From Pedomonas sp051304405 (lineage in GTDB: Bacteria; Pseudomonadota; Alphaproteobacteria; Sphingomonadales; Sphingomonadaceae), in NCBI RefSeq assembly GCF_051304405.1, contig NZ_JBPPGG010000003.1:248001-312000 (forward strand): a stretch of 64,000 nt of DNA, read 5' to 3'. A model generated the notes under the pieces. It worked only from the letters and a program-made list of their open reading frames with translations, searched no databases and was not told the origin of the DNA. The position numbers and the translations under genes were made by a program. This document shows positions 8,655 to 17,282 of the stretch, one piece after another (the stretch's first letter is position 1; each line of letters begins with the position of its first letter).

Positions 8655-10112
8655 TCACCTCTCGGGACCATCGAAGCGGGTTTCCTGTTCAACTGCGAGC
8701 CCTTCGGCGGTGCGGGCGACGAAGCGGATCGTCGCGCCGCTGCCGCTCAGGGCCTCGGGCGTTGCCCGCACGTAGATCTGGCGGGCTTCCAGCTGGTCGG
8801 GGCCGACCGTGATCGTCAGCGTGCGGGCGGCGGCGCTTTCGGTGGCGTGGCTGTCCCACATCACCGCGCCGTCCAGCCCTTCGAGCGACAGGGTGAAATC
8901 GCGGGGGCGCGGCTCCATGTTGAGCAGCTTGATCGTGTAGCCGTTGCGGATCGAGCCGTCCGACAGCTGCACGTAGAGCGGGTTGCGCTGGCGGCTGACG
9001 GAGAGGTCCACCCGGTCGCGCATCAGGAGCGCGGTCAGCATGGCGAGGCCAATGATCGCCCAGACGCTGAAATAGAGGAAGGTGCGCGGCCGCACGACCG
9101 ATTTCCATTTGGGCGGCAGCGCCGCGCCCGCCGCCTCTGCCCGGTCGCGCTTCTCGGTGGTGTAGTCGATGAGGCCGCGCGGGCGGCCCACCTTGTCCAT
9201 CATGGAGTCGCAGGCGTCGATGCACAGGGCGCAGGTGATGCACTCCAGCTGCGGGCCGTTGCGGATGTCGATGCCGGTGGGGCACACGGCAACACAGGCG
9301 TTGCAGTCGATGCAGTCGCCCGCCTTCACCCCTTCCTGCGCCGCCTTCTTGAGGCCGCGCGTGCGCGGCTCGCCGCGCCAGGCCTTGTAGGTGACGATGA
9401 GGGAATTCTCGTCCAGCATGGCGGACTGGATGCGCGGCCACGGGCACATGTAGGTGCACACCTGTTCGCGCAGCAGACCGCCGAACACGTAGGTAGTCGC
9501 CGTCAGCACGCCGATGGTGGCGTAGGCGACGCTGGGTGCCTCGCCCGTGATGACGTTCCGCACCAGCGAGGGCGCGTCGGCGAAGTAGAGAATGAAAAAG
9601 CCGCCCGTTGCCACCGCGATCAGCAGCCAGATGCCATGCACAGCCACGCGCTTGAAGATCTTCTCCGCGCTCCAGGGGGCGCGGTCCAGCTTCATCCGCG
9701 CGTTGCGGTCGCCCTCGATCAGGCGCTCGACCGCCATGAACAGGTCCGTCCACACGGTTTGCGGGCAGGCATAGCCGCACCAGGCCCGCCCCACGGTGGA
9801 GGTGATGAGAAACAGGCCGATGCCCGCCATGACGAGCAGGCCCGCCACATAATAGAATTCCTGCGGCCAGATCTCGATGGCCGCCAGATAGAAGCGCCGG
9901 TTGGCCAGGTCGATGAGCAGGAACTGGTCCGGCGCGTAGGGGCCGCGATCCCAGCGCAGCCACGGCAGCAGGTAGTAGACCCCGAGCGCGATCGCCAGAA
10001 GGGTCCACTTCAGGCGGCGGAACCGGCCATGAACGGACTGCGGAAACACCTTCGCCCGCCCCTTGAAGAGGCGGGCTTCGGGTTGCGCGGCTGGGACGGG
10101 GGACTGTGGCAT
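8655..10112 (-). CDS. ccoG: cbb3 oxidase maturation ferredoxin-like protein CcoG (FixG)
   Basis: A 485-residue membrane protein with several N-terminal helices and the WCGYACPQTVWTD motif near residue 110. Two [4Fe-4S] motifs follow, CIDCNACVAVCP near 267 and CITCALCIDACD near 294, then another helix and an immunoglobulin-like C-terminal domain. CcoG reduces copper(II) during cbb3 maturation. The ATG at 10112 is preferred over an in-frame extension to 10148 because the family begins close to this point. It heads ccoGHIS, 109 bases after ccoP, and may be read through from ccoNOQP. Confidence 0.93.
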   Translation of the reverse strand: MPQSPVPAAQPEARLFKGRAKVFPQSVHGRFRRLKWTLLAIALGVYYLLPWLRWDRGPYAPDQFLLIDLANRRFYLAAIEIWPQEFYYVAGLLVMAGIGLFLITSTVGRAWCGYACPQTVWTDLFMAVERLIEGDRNARMKLDRAPWSAEKIFKRVAVHGIWLLIAVATGGFFILYFADAPSLVRNVITGEAPSVAYATIGVLTATTYVFGGLLREQVCTYMCPWPRIQSAMLDENSLIVTYKAWRGEPRTRGLKKAAQEGVKAGDCIDCNACVAVCPTGIDIRNGPQLECITCALCIDACDSMMDKVGRPRGLIDYTTEKRDRAEAAGAALPPKWKSVVRPRTFLYFSVWAIIGLAMLTALLMRDRVDLSVSRQRNPLYVQLSDGSIRNGYTIKLLNMEPRPRDFTLSLEGLDGAVMWDSHATESAAARTLTITVGPDQLEARQIYVRATPEALSGSGATIRFVARTAEGLAVEQETRFDGPER

Positions 10113-10221
10113 TGAACCAGGCCTTGACGCTGCTACTCGGGGGGACACTGCTACGCTAGGGCCGATCGTCGGGATGGCTGCGGCGGGCCGGCCCTCCTGC
10201 CCGCCGCTGCGTGCGGCCGCG

Positions 10222-11100
10222 TTATTCGCCGCCGCCCAGACTGTGGACGTAAACCGCCAGCTGCTTCACCGTGACCGGCTCCAGCCGCCCGCCCCACGCC
10301 GGCATGACGCCGAAGCGGGAATTGGTGACGGTCTCGAGGATGCTCTCGGTGTCGCCGCCGTAGAGCCAGATGGCGTCCGTCAGGTTGGGCGCGCCCTGGG
10401 TGCGGTCGCCCTGGCCGGTCTCGCCATGGCAGCTCACGCAGTTGTCCGCGAACACCTTGGCGCCGCGCCGGCTGGCGGCCGAGGGCGCATCCTGCTTCGA
10501 GATGACGCGCACGTAGGCGGTTACGTCGCGCAGCTGCTGCGCATCCAGCAGCCCGTCGCGCCCGAAGGCGGGCATCATGGACAGGCGGGTGTTCTCGTCC
10601 GCCTCGAAGCGGATGCCGTGCTGGATGGTCTGGTGGATGGTGGCCAGATCGCCGCCCCACAGCCAGTCGTCGTCATTGAGGTTGGGGTAGCCCTTGCCGC
10701 CCTGCGCGCCGGAGCCGTGGCACTGGGCGCAGTAGACCTTGAACGCCGAGCGGCCGCCCTCGATCGCGAAGCTCATCAGCTTCTCGTTCTGCGGGATCTG
10801 CTCCACCGGCGTCGCCTCGATGGCGGCGAGGATGTCGGCCCGCCGGGCGTCCACCGCCTTCATCTCGGCGGCCAGCTGGCCACGGCTGGACCAGCCGGAG
10901 GTGCCGCGGGTTGCCCCCTGCCAGAGCGGGATCGCCGGGTAGACGATGCAGTAGCCGATCGCCCAGACGATCGTGCCGAACAGCAGGTACAGCCACCAGC
11001 GCGGCAACGGCTTGTCATACTCACGGATGCCGTCCCACTCGTGCCCGGTGGTGGGCACCCCGTCGACATCGAACTTGGGATCCTGTTTCGGGTTGCTCAT
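10222..11100 (-). CDS. ccoP: cbb3 oxidase diheme subunit CcoP
   Basis: A 292-residue protein with a cytoplasmic N-terminus, a membrane helix (WWLYLLFGTIVWAIGYCIVY) and two cytochrome c domains marked by CAQCH near residue 124 and CVSCH near 221. Distal Met ligands are likely in MMPAF and VMPAW. The WDGIREYDKPLPRWW segment is the CcoP signature. AGGACTGATTTCC precedes the ATG. It transfers electrons from cytochrome c to CcoO/CcoN. Confidence 0.95.
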   Translation of the reverse strand: MSNPKQDPKFDVDGVPTTGHEWDGIREYDKPLPRWWLYLLFGTIVWAIGYCIVYPAIPLWQGATRGTSGWSSRGQLAAEMKAVDARRADILAAIEATPVEQIPQNEKLMSFAIEGGRSAFKVYCAQCHGSGAQGGKGYPNLNDDDWLWGGDLATIHQTIQHGIRFEADENTRLSMMPAFGRDGLLDAQQLRDVTAYVRVISKQDAPSAASRRGAKVFADNCVSCHGETGQGDRTQGAPNLTDAIWLYGGDTESILETVTNSRFGVMPAWGGRLEPVTVKQLAVYVHSLGGGE

Positions 11101-11105
11101 GGAAA

Positions 11106-11258
11106 TCAGTCCTCGTCACGCAGAGGCAGGTGCCGCAGGGTTTCGTGGGTGCGCTTCGCGCCCGGCCGGAAGGTCCAGCCCACGGCGGCGACGAAGAAAA
11201 TCACCAGCCCCAGCAGACCCCAGCTGTCGGCGAAGTGGCGGAAGGCTTCGTAGCTCAT
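11106..11258 (-). CDS. ccoQ: cbb3 oxidase small subunit CcoQ
   Basis: A 50-residue protein, MSYEAFRHFADSWGLLGLVI and one helix, then FRPGAKRTHE. This is the normal size and FRPG ending of CcoQ, the subunit that stabilises the assembled oxidase. Its ATG overlaps the ccoO stop (ATGA) and it ends 5 bases before ccoP. Confidence 0.92.
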   Translation of the reverse strand: MSYEAFRHFADSWGLLGLVIFFVAAVGWTFRPGAKRTHETLRHLPLRDED

Positions 11259-12001
11259 CGCGCACCCCGCTCGTTTTCCTCGGCCTGCACGTAGGTGGAG
11301 AAGTCCACCAGCGTGCCGAGCATCTGGAGATAGGCCACCAGCGCATCCATCTCGGTGAGTTTGGTCGGGTCGCCGTCGAAGGCGCGCACCTGGGCCTTGG
11401 GATAGCGGCGCAGCAGATCCTCCGTGTCCGCGTTCGGGTCGGCCTGGATGCGGATGTCGACCGCCGCCTTCTCGATATCCTCGTCGGTATAGGGCACGCC
11501 CGCCGCCCGGTTGGCCTTCAGGCTGGCGGCGATATTCCTGGTGTTCAGCTCCTTCTCCGCGAGGAAGGCATAGGCCGGCATGATGGACTCCGGCACCACC
11601 GAGCGCGGGTCCTTCAGGTGCTGGACGTGCCACTCATCCGAGTAGCGGCCGCCGACGCGGGCAAGGTCCGGCCCGGTGCGCTTGGAGCCCCACTGGAACG
11701 GATGGTCGTACATGGACTCCGCCGCCAGGCTGTAGTGGCCGTAGCGTTCGATCTCGTCGCGGAAGGGGCGGATCATCTGGGAGTGGCAGGCATAGCAGCC
11801 CTCCCGGATGTAGATATCGCGCCCGGCCAGTTCGAGCGGGGTGTAGGGGCGAACCCCGTCCACCTTCTCGATGGTGTTCTGCACGTAGAACAGCGGTGCG
11901 ATCTCGACGATGCCGCCGACCGTGACCACCAGCAGCGACAGCACGAACAGCAGCGTGACGTTCCGCTCGATGGTGCCGTGATTGAATTTCTTGAAACGCA
12001 T
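11255..12001 (-). CDS. ccoO: cbb3 oxidase monoheme subunit CcoO
   Basis: A 248-residue membrane-anchored cytochrome c with N-terminal helix (NVTLLFVLSLLVVTVGGIVE), heme motif CYACHSQMIRP near residue 70, and PESIMPAYAFL supplying the Met ligand. GGAGAC lies 9 bases before the ATG at 12001; an in-frame TTG at 12016 is a less likely start. CcoO relays electrons from CcoP to CcoN. Confidence 0.95.
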   Translation of the reverse strand: MRFKKFNHGTIERNVTLLFVLSLLVVTVGGIVEIAPLFYVQNTIEKVDGVRPYTPLELAGRDIYIREGCYACHSQMIRPFRDEIERYGHYSLAAESMYDHPFQWGSKRTGPDLARVGGRYSDEWHVQHLKDPRSVVPESIMPAYAFLAEKELNTRNIAASLKANRAAGVPYTDEDIEKAAVDIRIQADPNADTEDLLRRYPKAQVRAFDGDPTKLTEMDALVAYLQMLGTLVDFSTYVQAEENERGAR

Positions 12002-12016
12002 GTCTTGTGTCTCCAA

Positions 12017-13687
12017 TCACTCGGCCGGAGCAGGCCGGGGCTGTGCGGCCGTGGGGCCGAGCGGCACGTCCTTCCGGGCGTCGTACTCGGGCATCCGGGC
12101 GAGCGGCTCCTCGTTGCGCAGGTCGCCGCAAATGGTGCGCCACACGTTGATGACCATCATCACGCCGCCGGCGAGGTAGAGCACGCCGCCCAGAGCGCGG
12201 ATCAGGTAGAAGATCCACATGGCGTCGATGACTTCGGCGAAGCCGTAGACCAGGAAGCCGTCCGCATTGTACTCGCGCCACATCAGGCCCTGCATGATGC
12301 CCGCCACCCACATGGAGGAGACGTAGAGCACGATGCCGAGGGTCGCGGCCCAGAAGTGCCAGTTGACCATGCGGATCGAGTACAGCCGCTCGCGGCCCCA
12401 CAGGCGCGGCACCAGGAAGTAGACCGCCGCGAAGATGATCATGCCGTTCCAGCCCAGCGCGCCGCCATGGACGTGGCCCACGGTCCAGTCCGTGTAGTGG
12501 CTGAGGGAGTTGACGGTCTTGATGGACATCATCGGCCCCTCGAAGGTGGCCATGCCGTAGAAGGCCAGCGCCAGCACCATCATACGGATGATGGGGTCGG
12601 TGCGGATCTTGTCCCACGCGCCCTCGAGGGTCATCAGCAGGTTGACCATGCCGCCCCAGCTCGGCACCCACAGCATGACGGAGAACACCATGCCCAGCGT
12701 CTGCGCCCAGTCGGGCAGCGCGGTGTAGTGCAGGTGGTGCGGACCCGCCCAGATGTACATGAAGGCGAGCGCCCAGAAGTGGATGATGGACAGGCGGTAG
12801 GAGTAGACCGGCCGCTCCGCCTGCTTCGGCACGAAGTAGTAGGCCATACCGAGGAAGCTGACGGTGAGGAAGAAGCCCACCGCGTTGTGGCCGTACCACC
12901 ACTGGGTCAGCGCGTCCTGCACGCCCGCGAACAGCGCGTAGCTCTTGCCCGACCAGCCCGCCGGAATGGCCAGGTTGTTCACGATGTGCAGCATCGCGAT
13001 GGTGATCATGAACGAGAGGTAGAACCAGTTGGCCACATAGATGTGCGGCTCGGACCGGCGCAGGATGGTGCCGAGGTAGACCGCGATGTAGGCCACCCAC
13101 ACCACCGTCAGCCACAGGTCGGCGTACCACTCGGGCTCGGCGTATTCCTTCGACTGGGTGATGCCGAGGATGTACCCGCTCGCCGCCAGGATGAGGAAGA
13201 GCTGGTAGCCCCAGAACACGAACCAGGCGAGGCCGCCGAAGGCGAGCCGGGCGCGGCAGGTGCGCTGCACCACGTAGAAGGAAGTGGCGATGAGGGCGTT
13301 GCCGCAGAAGGCGAAGATCACCGCCGAGGTGTGCACAGGCCGCAGGCGGCCGAAGGTGCCGTATTCCCCGATGTTCAGCGCCGGAAACGCCATCTGCAGG
13401 GCGACATAGAGCCCGGCGGCGAAGCCGACCACCGCCCAGAAGACGGTGGCGATGACGCCGGCCCGGACCACGTCGTCCTGGTAGCGGCCGTCATCGGTCT
13501 TCGGCCGGAGCAGCGTGCCGTCGCTCGCGAACTTCATCGACCGGATGGTGAGCGCAATGGCCCCGAAGCAGGCGGCCATGACGATGAAGGCATGGACCGC
13601 ATAGGCGGGCTCCACCGCCTTGGCGGCGGCGACCAGCGCCGCCAGCGCCACCAGCAGATAAATTGGAATTGTTATTGCAGAACTCAT
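12017..13687 (-). CDS. ccoN: cbb3 oxidase catalytic subunit CcoN
   Basis: A 556-residue polytopic heme-copper oxidase subunit, type C. Diagnostic stretches are VHTSAVIFAFCGNALIATSF, MLHIVNNLAIP, QWWYGHNAVGFFLTVSFLG (copper-ligand His and the cross-linked Tyr region) and WTVGHVHGGALGWNG (heme ligands). It reduces oxygen at the b3-CuB site with high affinity. The open frame extends to 13759, but the ATG at 13687 starts at the expected N-terminus. A perfect FNR box lies 71 bases upstream, so the operon is likely induced at low oxygen. Confidence 0.96.
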   Translation of the reverse strand: MSSAITIPIYLLVALAALVAAAKAVEPAYAVHAFIVMAACFGAIALTIRSMKFASDGTLLRPKTDDGRYQDDVVRAGVIATVFWAVVGFAAGLYVALQMAFPALNIGEYGTFGRLRPVHTSAVIFAFCGNALIATSFYVVQRTCRARLAFGGLAWFVFWGYQLFLILAASGYILGITQSKEYAEPEWYADLWLTVVWVAYIAVYLGTILRRSEPHIYVANWFYLSFMITIAMLHIVNNLAIPAGWSGKSYALFAGVQDALTQWWYGHNAVGFFLTVSFLGMAYYFVPKQAERPVYSYRLSIIHFWALAFMYIWAGPHHLHYTALPDWAQTLGMVFSVMLWVPSWGGMVNLLMTLEGAWDKIRTDPIIRMMVLALAFYGMATFEGPMMSIKTVNSLSHYTDWTVGHVHGGALGWNGMIIFAAVYFLVPRLWGRERLYSIRMVNWHFWAATLGIVLYVSSMWVAGIMQGLMWREYNADGFLVYGFAEVIDAMWIFYLIRALGGVLYLAGGVMMVINVWRTICGDLRNEEPLARMPEYDARKDVPLGPTAAQPRPAPAE

Positions 13688-13758
13688 TGGGTGACATCCC
13701 TTGCCCGAACTACCCCGCGCATACGGAGCCGCTATCGGCGGGGGGACCGGACGGGGCA

Positions 13759-13772
13759 TTGATCGAGATCAA
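13759..13772. promoter_or_regulatory. Perfect FNR box upstream of ccoN
   Basis: TTGATCGAGATCAA matches TTGAT-N4-ATCAA exactly. It ends 71 bases before the ccoN start, a position suited to FNR activation. Together with the site before hemN it links fnrL to both operons. Confidence 0.82.
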
Positions 13773-13922
13773 TCCGGGCCGGGGGCGCGTCGCCCTGTCG
13801 CGGCCATGGCTGGCCGGGCTCGGGGCGCGCCTGCGGGGCAGGCCGGGTTCAGGGCAGGCGAATCAATCGCCAGCGCAGACGGGACGCGCGCGGCGGACTC
13901 AGGAAGACCGAGAACGCCGCGA

Positions 13923-14162
13923 TCAACGCGGCGGGGGGGCCGGGCGGCTTGCCCCGTCGGCCAGCGCGGCGTCCCGCGCCGCCGCAGGCGCCTCCGCCGG
14001 GTCGGGTCGGCCGGCCTCGCTCAGCAGATTCTGGAGGCTGTCCGGCAAAGGGACGGAGGCCAGCGTCGCCCGCTTCGGCGCGGCCAGGGTCACGCAGGCC
14101 GTGATGCCTCCGGCGATGGCGCAGAGAATGGCCAGGGCGGGCACGAGGCGCACTTTGATCAT
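13923..14162 (-). CDS. Small exported or membrane-anchored protein, unknown function
   Basis: A 79-residue product starting MIKVRLVPALAILCAIAGGI, a signal peptide or anchor, then TACVTLAAPK and a Pro/Ala-rich tail. The cysteines could suggest a lipoprotein, but a proper lipobox is not clear. GGAGACC precedes the ATG at 14162. It is codirectional with ccoN and ends 150 bases before the FNR box, so it is a separate unit. No family recognised. The composition is Ala-rich, so a spurious frame cannot be excluded. Confidence 0.42.
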   Translation of the reverse strand: MIKVRLVPALAILCAIAGGITACVTLAAPKRATLASVPLPDSLQNLLSEAGRPDPAEAPAAARDAALADGASRPAPPPR

Positions 14163-14628
14163 GGGGCCTGGTCTCCTGTGCTGACGAGAAGGGGCAAGAA
14201 AAATGGGCAAGAAGCGGACGCCCGGTTCGGGGCGAGTCAGGCCTGAAACCGCCGCTGTCAGCGCGGATGCGGCCGCCCGTGCAGCCGGCGCAGCAGCGAG
14301 GATTGTCTTCGGCATCAGGCACCCTCAGCAATAAAATTGCTGCACCACGAGCAGCAGACAGAGTGCAGAATATCAACGTGCGTCGCATTTGTGAAATGAT
14401 GAAATGCAATGACTTTAATCGAAAACAACGATTATATTTTTTGACGTTCTTTTATTACTTAGACGACAGAGTTTATCGGGAATCTATTCAATCGGTGCGG
14501 ACGGCGGCATCCTCCGCACCGCGTGGCGGAAAAATTTTCGGCCTCCCCGCTCCTTTTGCGCCGGATCAATTCGTTGCGCTTACGCGCCGCCTACAACGCC
14601 CCCATCAGGTTTGTGGGAGCGAAAGACC
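14163..14628. other. 466-base gap before ompW, AT-rich with one hairpin
   Basis: No convincing gene. Bases 14380-14480 are markedly AT-richer than the surroundings and include TTGACG at 14441. The hairpin GGTGCGGA/TCCGCACC spans 14494-14520 with an 11-base loop, 108 bases before the ompW start. This may be the ompW promoter and leader region; no FNR box was recognised. Confidence 0.4.
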
Positions 14629-15282
14629 ATGACAATGAAACACGCCCTTTGCGCAGCGCTGCTCGGACTGGCGGCGGCCGCCCCGGCCCATGCCGAGGCG
14701 GGAGACTGGCTGGTGCGGGCCCGCGCCATCTGGGTCAGCCCGACCGAAAGCTCCTCCGGCATCGAGCCCGCCTTCCCCAACGACCGGGTCGGCGTTGGCG
14801 GCGACGTGATGCCCGAGCTGGACTTCACCTATTTCGTCACCAGGAACGTCGGCGTCGAGCTGATCCTCGGCACCACCAAGCATAACGTGACCGGGCGGCG
14901 CGGCCTCGCCGGCCTCGGCGAACTGGCGGACACCTGGGTGCTGCCGCCGACGCTGACGGCGCAATACCACTTCGTCCCGGACGGCAAGGTGCGCCCCTAC
15001 GTCGGCGTGGGCGTGAACTACACCACCTTCTACAACGAGGACGCCAGCAAGTCGCTGAACGCGGCCATCGGCAAGACCCGCGTCTCGCTGAAGGACAGCT
15101 GGGGCCTGGCGCTTCAGGCGGGCGTGGACATCGACCTGACCCAGAAGGTGTTCTTCAACCTCGACGTCAAGTACATCGATATGGACACCACCGCCAAGCT
15201 GCGGACCGGAAACATGATCAACAAGGTGGATGTGAGCATCGACCCGATCGTCGCGGGCATTGGCCTTGGCATGCGCTTCTAG
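14629..15282 (+). CDS. ompW: OmpW-family outer membrane beta-barrel protein
   Basis: A 217-residue protein with signal peptide (LLGLAAAAPAHAEAG) and an eight-strand barrel. WLVRARAIWVSP and FTYFVTRNVGVELI are the characteristic first strands, VRPYVGVGVNYT the middle, and VAGIGLGMRF the C-terminal strand ending in Phe. OmpW proteins form narrow hydrophobic channels and are often controlled by oxygen or iron. The ATG at 14629 is followed by a second at 14635; GGGAG lies 9 bases upstream of the first. Single gene. Confidence 0.9.
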   Translation: MTMKHALCAALLGLAAAAPAHAEAGDWLVRARAIWVSPTESSSGIEPAFPNDRVGVGGDVMPELDFTYFVTRNVGVELILGTTKHNVTGRRGLAGLGELADTWVLPPTLTAQYHFVPDGKVRPYVGVGVNYTTFYNEDASKSLNAAIGKTRVSLKDSWGLALQAGVDIDLTQKVFFNLDVKYIDMDTTAKLRTGNMINKVDVSIDPIVAGIGLGMRF

Positions 15283-15485
15283 CGCCAGCGCCCGGCACCA
15301 CCCGGATTTCCGTCTCGAGCCTCCGCGGCGCTGCTGCGGGGGCTCGAGTTCGTATTCGGCCTCTGCCCCGCGCGCTCCATGACTCCGCACGATGAACAGG
15401 ACTCGGGCGTTCCACCAACCGGCTTGATAACCGACACAATTTTCTGCTGTTCTCGACCCATGTTCCCGTTGAGGTCATCGCTGCC

Positions 15486-17207
15486 ATGAAATCCGCCGCA
15501 ACGACACCCCGGACGGCCGACCGTCCCACCTTCGCCGAACTGTTCACGCCCAAGCTGGTGACGGTCCTGCGTGAAGGCTACAGGCTGGCGCACCTGCGCT
15601 CCGACGCCATCGCCGGACTGACCGTCGCCATCGTTGCCCTGCCGCTTTCCATGGCCATCGCCATCGCCTCCGGCGCAACCCCGGCGCAGGGGCTCTACAC
15701 GGCGATCATCGGCGGCTTTCTGGTCTCGGCCCTCGGCGGCAGCCGCTTCCAGATCGGCGGGCCGGCCGGCGCCTTCATCGTGCTGGTGGCGGCAACCGTC
15801 GCCCAGCACGGCATGGAGGGGCTGCTGCTGGCGACCATCCTCTCGGGCATCATTTTGCTCGCCATCGGCTTCTTGCGGCTGGGCACCTACATCAAGTTCA
15901 TCCCCTACCCCGTGACCGTGGGGTTCACGGCAGGCATTGCCGTCATCATCTTCTCCAGCCAGATCAAGGAGCTGCTGGGCCTCACCCTCGCCCGGCCCGA
16001 GCCCGGCCCCCTGCTCGAGAAGCTGCCCGTGCTGTGGGAGAGCCTGCCCACGGCCAACCCCGCCGCCCTCGCCCTCTCCGCCGGGACCATCGCCGTCATC
16101 GTCGGGCTGAAGCGCCTGCGCCCCACCTGGCCGGGCATGTTGATCGCGGTGGCCGCCGCCTCGGCAGCGGCAGCGCTCCTCGACCTTCCGGTCGCCACCA
16201 TCGGCTCGGCCTATGGCGGCATCCCCGCAACCCTGCCGACGCCGCGCCTGCCGGACCTCTCCTTCGAGCGGGTGATGGCCGTGCTGCCCAACGCCGTCTC
16301 GTTCGCGCTGCTCGGGTCCATCGAGTCCCTGCTCTCGGCCGTGGTGGCCGACGGCATGACCGGCCGCCGCCACCGCTCCAACTGCGAACTGGTGGCGCAG
16401 GGCGTCGCCAACATCGGCTCGGGCCTGTTCGGCGGCATCTGCGTGACCGGCACCATCGCCCGCACCGCCACCAACGTGCGCGCCGGGGCGCACGGCCCGG
16501 TGGCCGGGATGCTCCATGCGGTGTTCCTGCTGCTGTTCATCCTGGTGGCGGCGCCGCTCGCCCGCTTCATCCCGCTGGCGAGCCTCGCCGGAGTGCTCGC
16601 CGTGGTGGCCTGGAACATGGCCGAGAAGCACGCCTTCGCCACGCTCCTGCGCGCCTCGCGCGGGGCGGCGGTGGTGCTCCTTGCCACCTTCCTGCTCACC
16701 ATCTTCCGCGATCTCACCGAGGCCATCGTCGTGGGCTTTGCGCTGGGCTCGGTCATGTTCATCCACCGCATGTCGGAGGCAGCGGCCGTCGAGACCCGCA
16801 CCCCCTTCGTGCCGGAGGACCGGGCCGACACCGCCGACGGCGAGCGCACGCCCTACGACGAAACTGCGGCGGCCAACCCGGACGTGGTGATCTACCGCAT
16901 CTCGGGTGCCTTCTTCTTCGGCTCCGCCGCCAGCATCGGCTCGGTGCTGGACCGCATCTCGGGCCGCCACCGGGCGCTCATCATCGACCTCGCCGCCGTG
17001 CCGTTCCTCGATTCCACCGCCGCCCACACGCTGGAGAGCCTGGCGCGCAAGGCCGGGCAGCGCCACGTGCGGGTCTATGTGACCGGCGCGTCCCACGACA
17101 TCCTCAAGGCGCTGTTCGCCCACGAGATCAAGCCGCCGCTGGTGCACATCGAGCGCACGCCCGAGGATGCCCTGCGCAAGCTGCGCCGCGCGGCATCGGG
17201 CGGCTGA
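15486..17207 (+). CDS. SulP-family anion permease with STAS domain
   Basis: A 573-residue transporter. The N-terminal two thirds form the SulP membrane domain (DAIAGLTVAIVALPLSMAIA near residue 40, then IGGPAGAFIVLV and YPVTVGFTAG). The last 110 residues are a STAS domain with the LIIDLAAVPFLDSTAAHTL core. SulP proteins carry sulfate or bicarbonate with Na+ or H+. The neighbour downstream is metY, which uses sulfide, which favours a sulfur role, but bicarbonate uptake is equally possible by sequence. Confidence 0.88.
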   Translation: MKSAATTPRTADRPTFAELFTPKLVTVLREGYRLAHLRSDAIAGLTVAIVALPLSMAIAIASGATPAQGLYTAIIGGFLVSALGGSRFQIGGPAGAFIVLVAATVAQHGMEGLLLATILSGIILLAIGFLRLGTYIKFIPYPVTVGFTAGIAVIIFSSQIKELLGLTLARPEPGPLLEKLPVLWESLPTANPAALALSAGTIAVIVGLKRLRPTWPGMLIAVAAASAAAALLDLPVATIGSAYGGIPATLPTPRLPDLSFERVMAVLPNAVSFALLGSIESLLSAVVADGMTGRRHRSNCELVAQGVANIGSGLFGGICVTGTIARTATNVRAGAHGPVAGMLHAVFLLLFILVAAPLARFIPLASLAGVLAVVAWNMAEKHAFATLLRASRGAAVVLLATFLLTIFRDLTEAIVVGFALGSVMFIHRMSEAAAVETRTPFVPEDRADTADGERTPYDETAAANPDVVIYRISGAFFFGSAASIGSVLDRISGRHRALIIDLAAVPFLDSTAAHTLESLARKAGQRHVRVYVTGASHDILKALFAHEIKPPLVHIERTPEDALRKLRRAASGG

Positions 17208-17282
17208 CCGCCGGACCGGTTGACAGATTGTTGCGCGGACTTCTAGGGGTAAGCCGATCAAGGTTTAAACCACGAGGCCGAG

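Noticed and set aside
14494..14520. Rho-independent terminator before ompW
   Set aside because: The hairpin is not followed by a T-run on either strand and no gene ends close to it on the plus strand.
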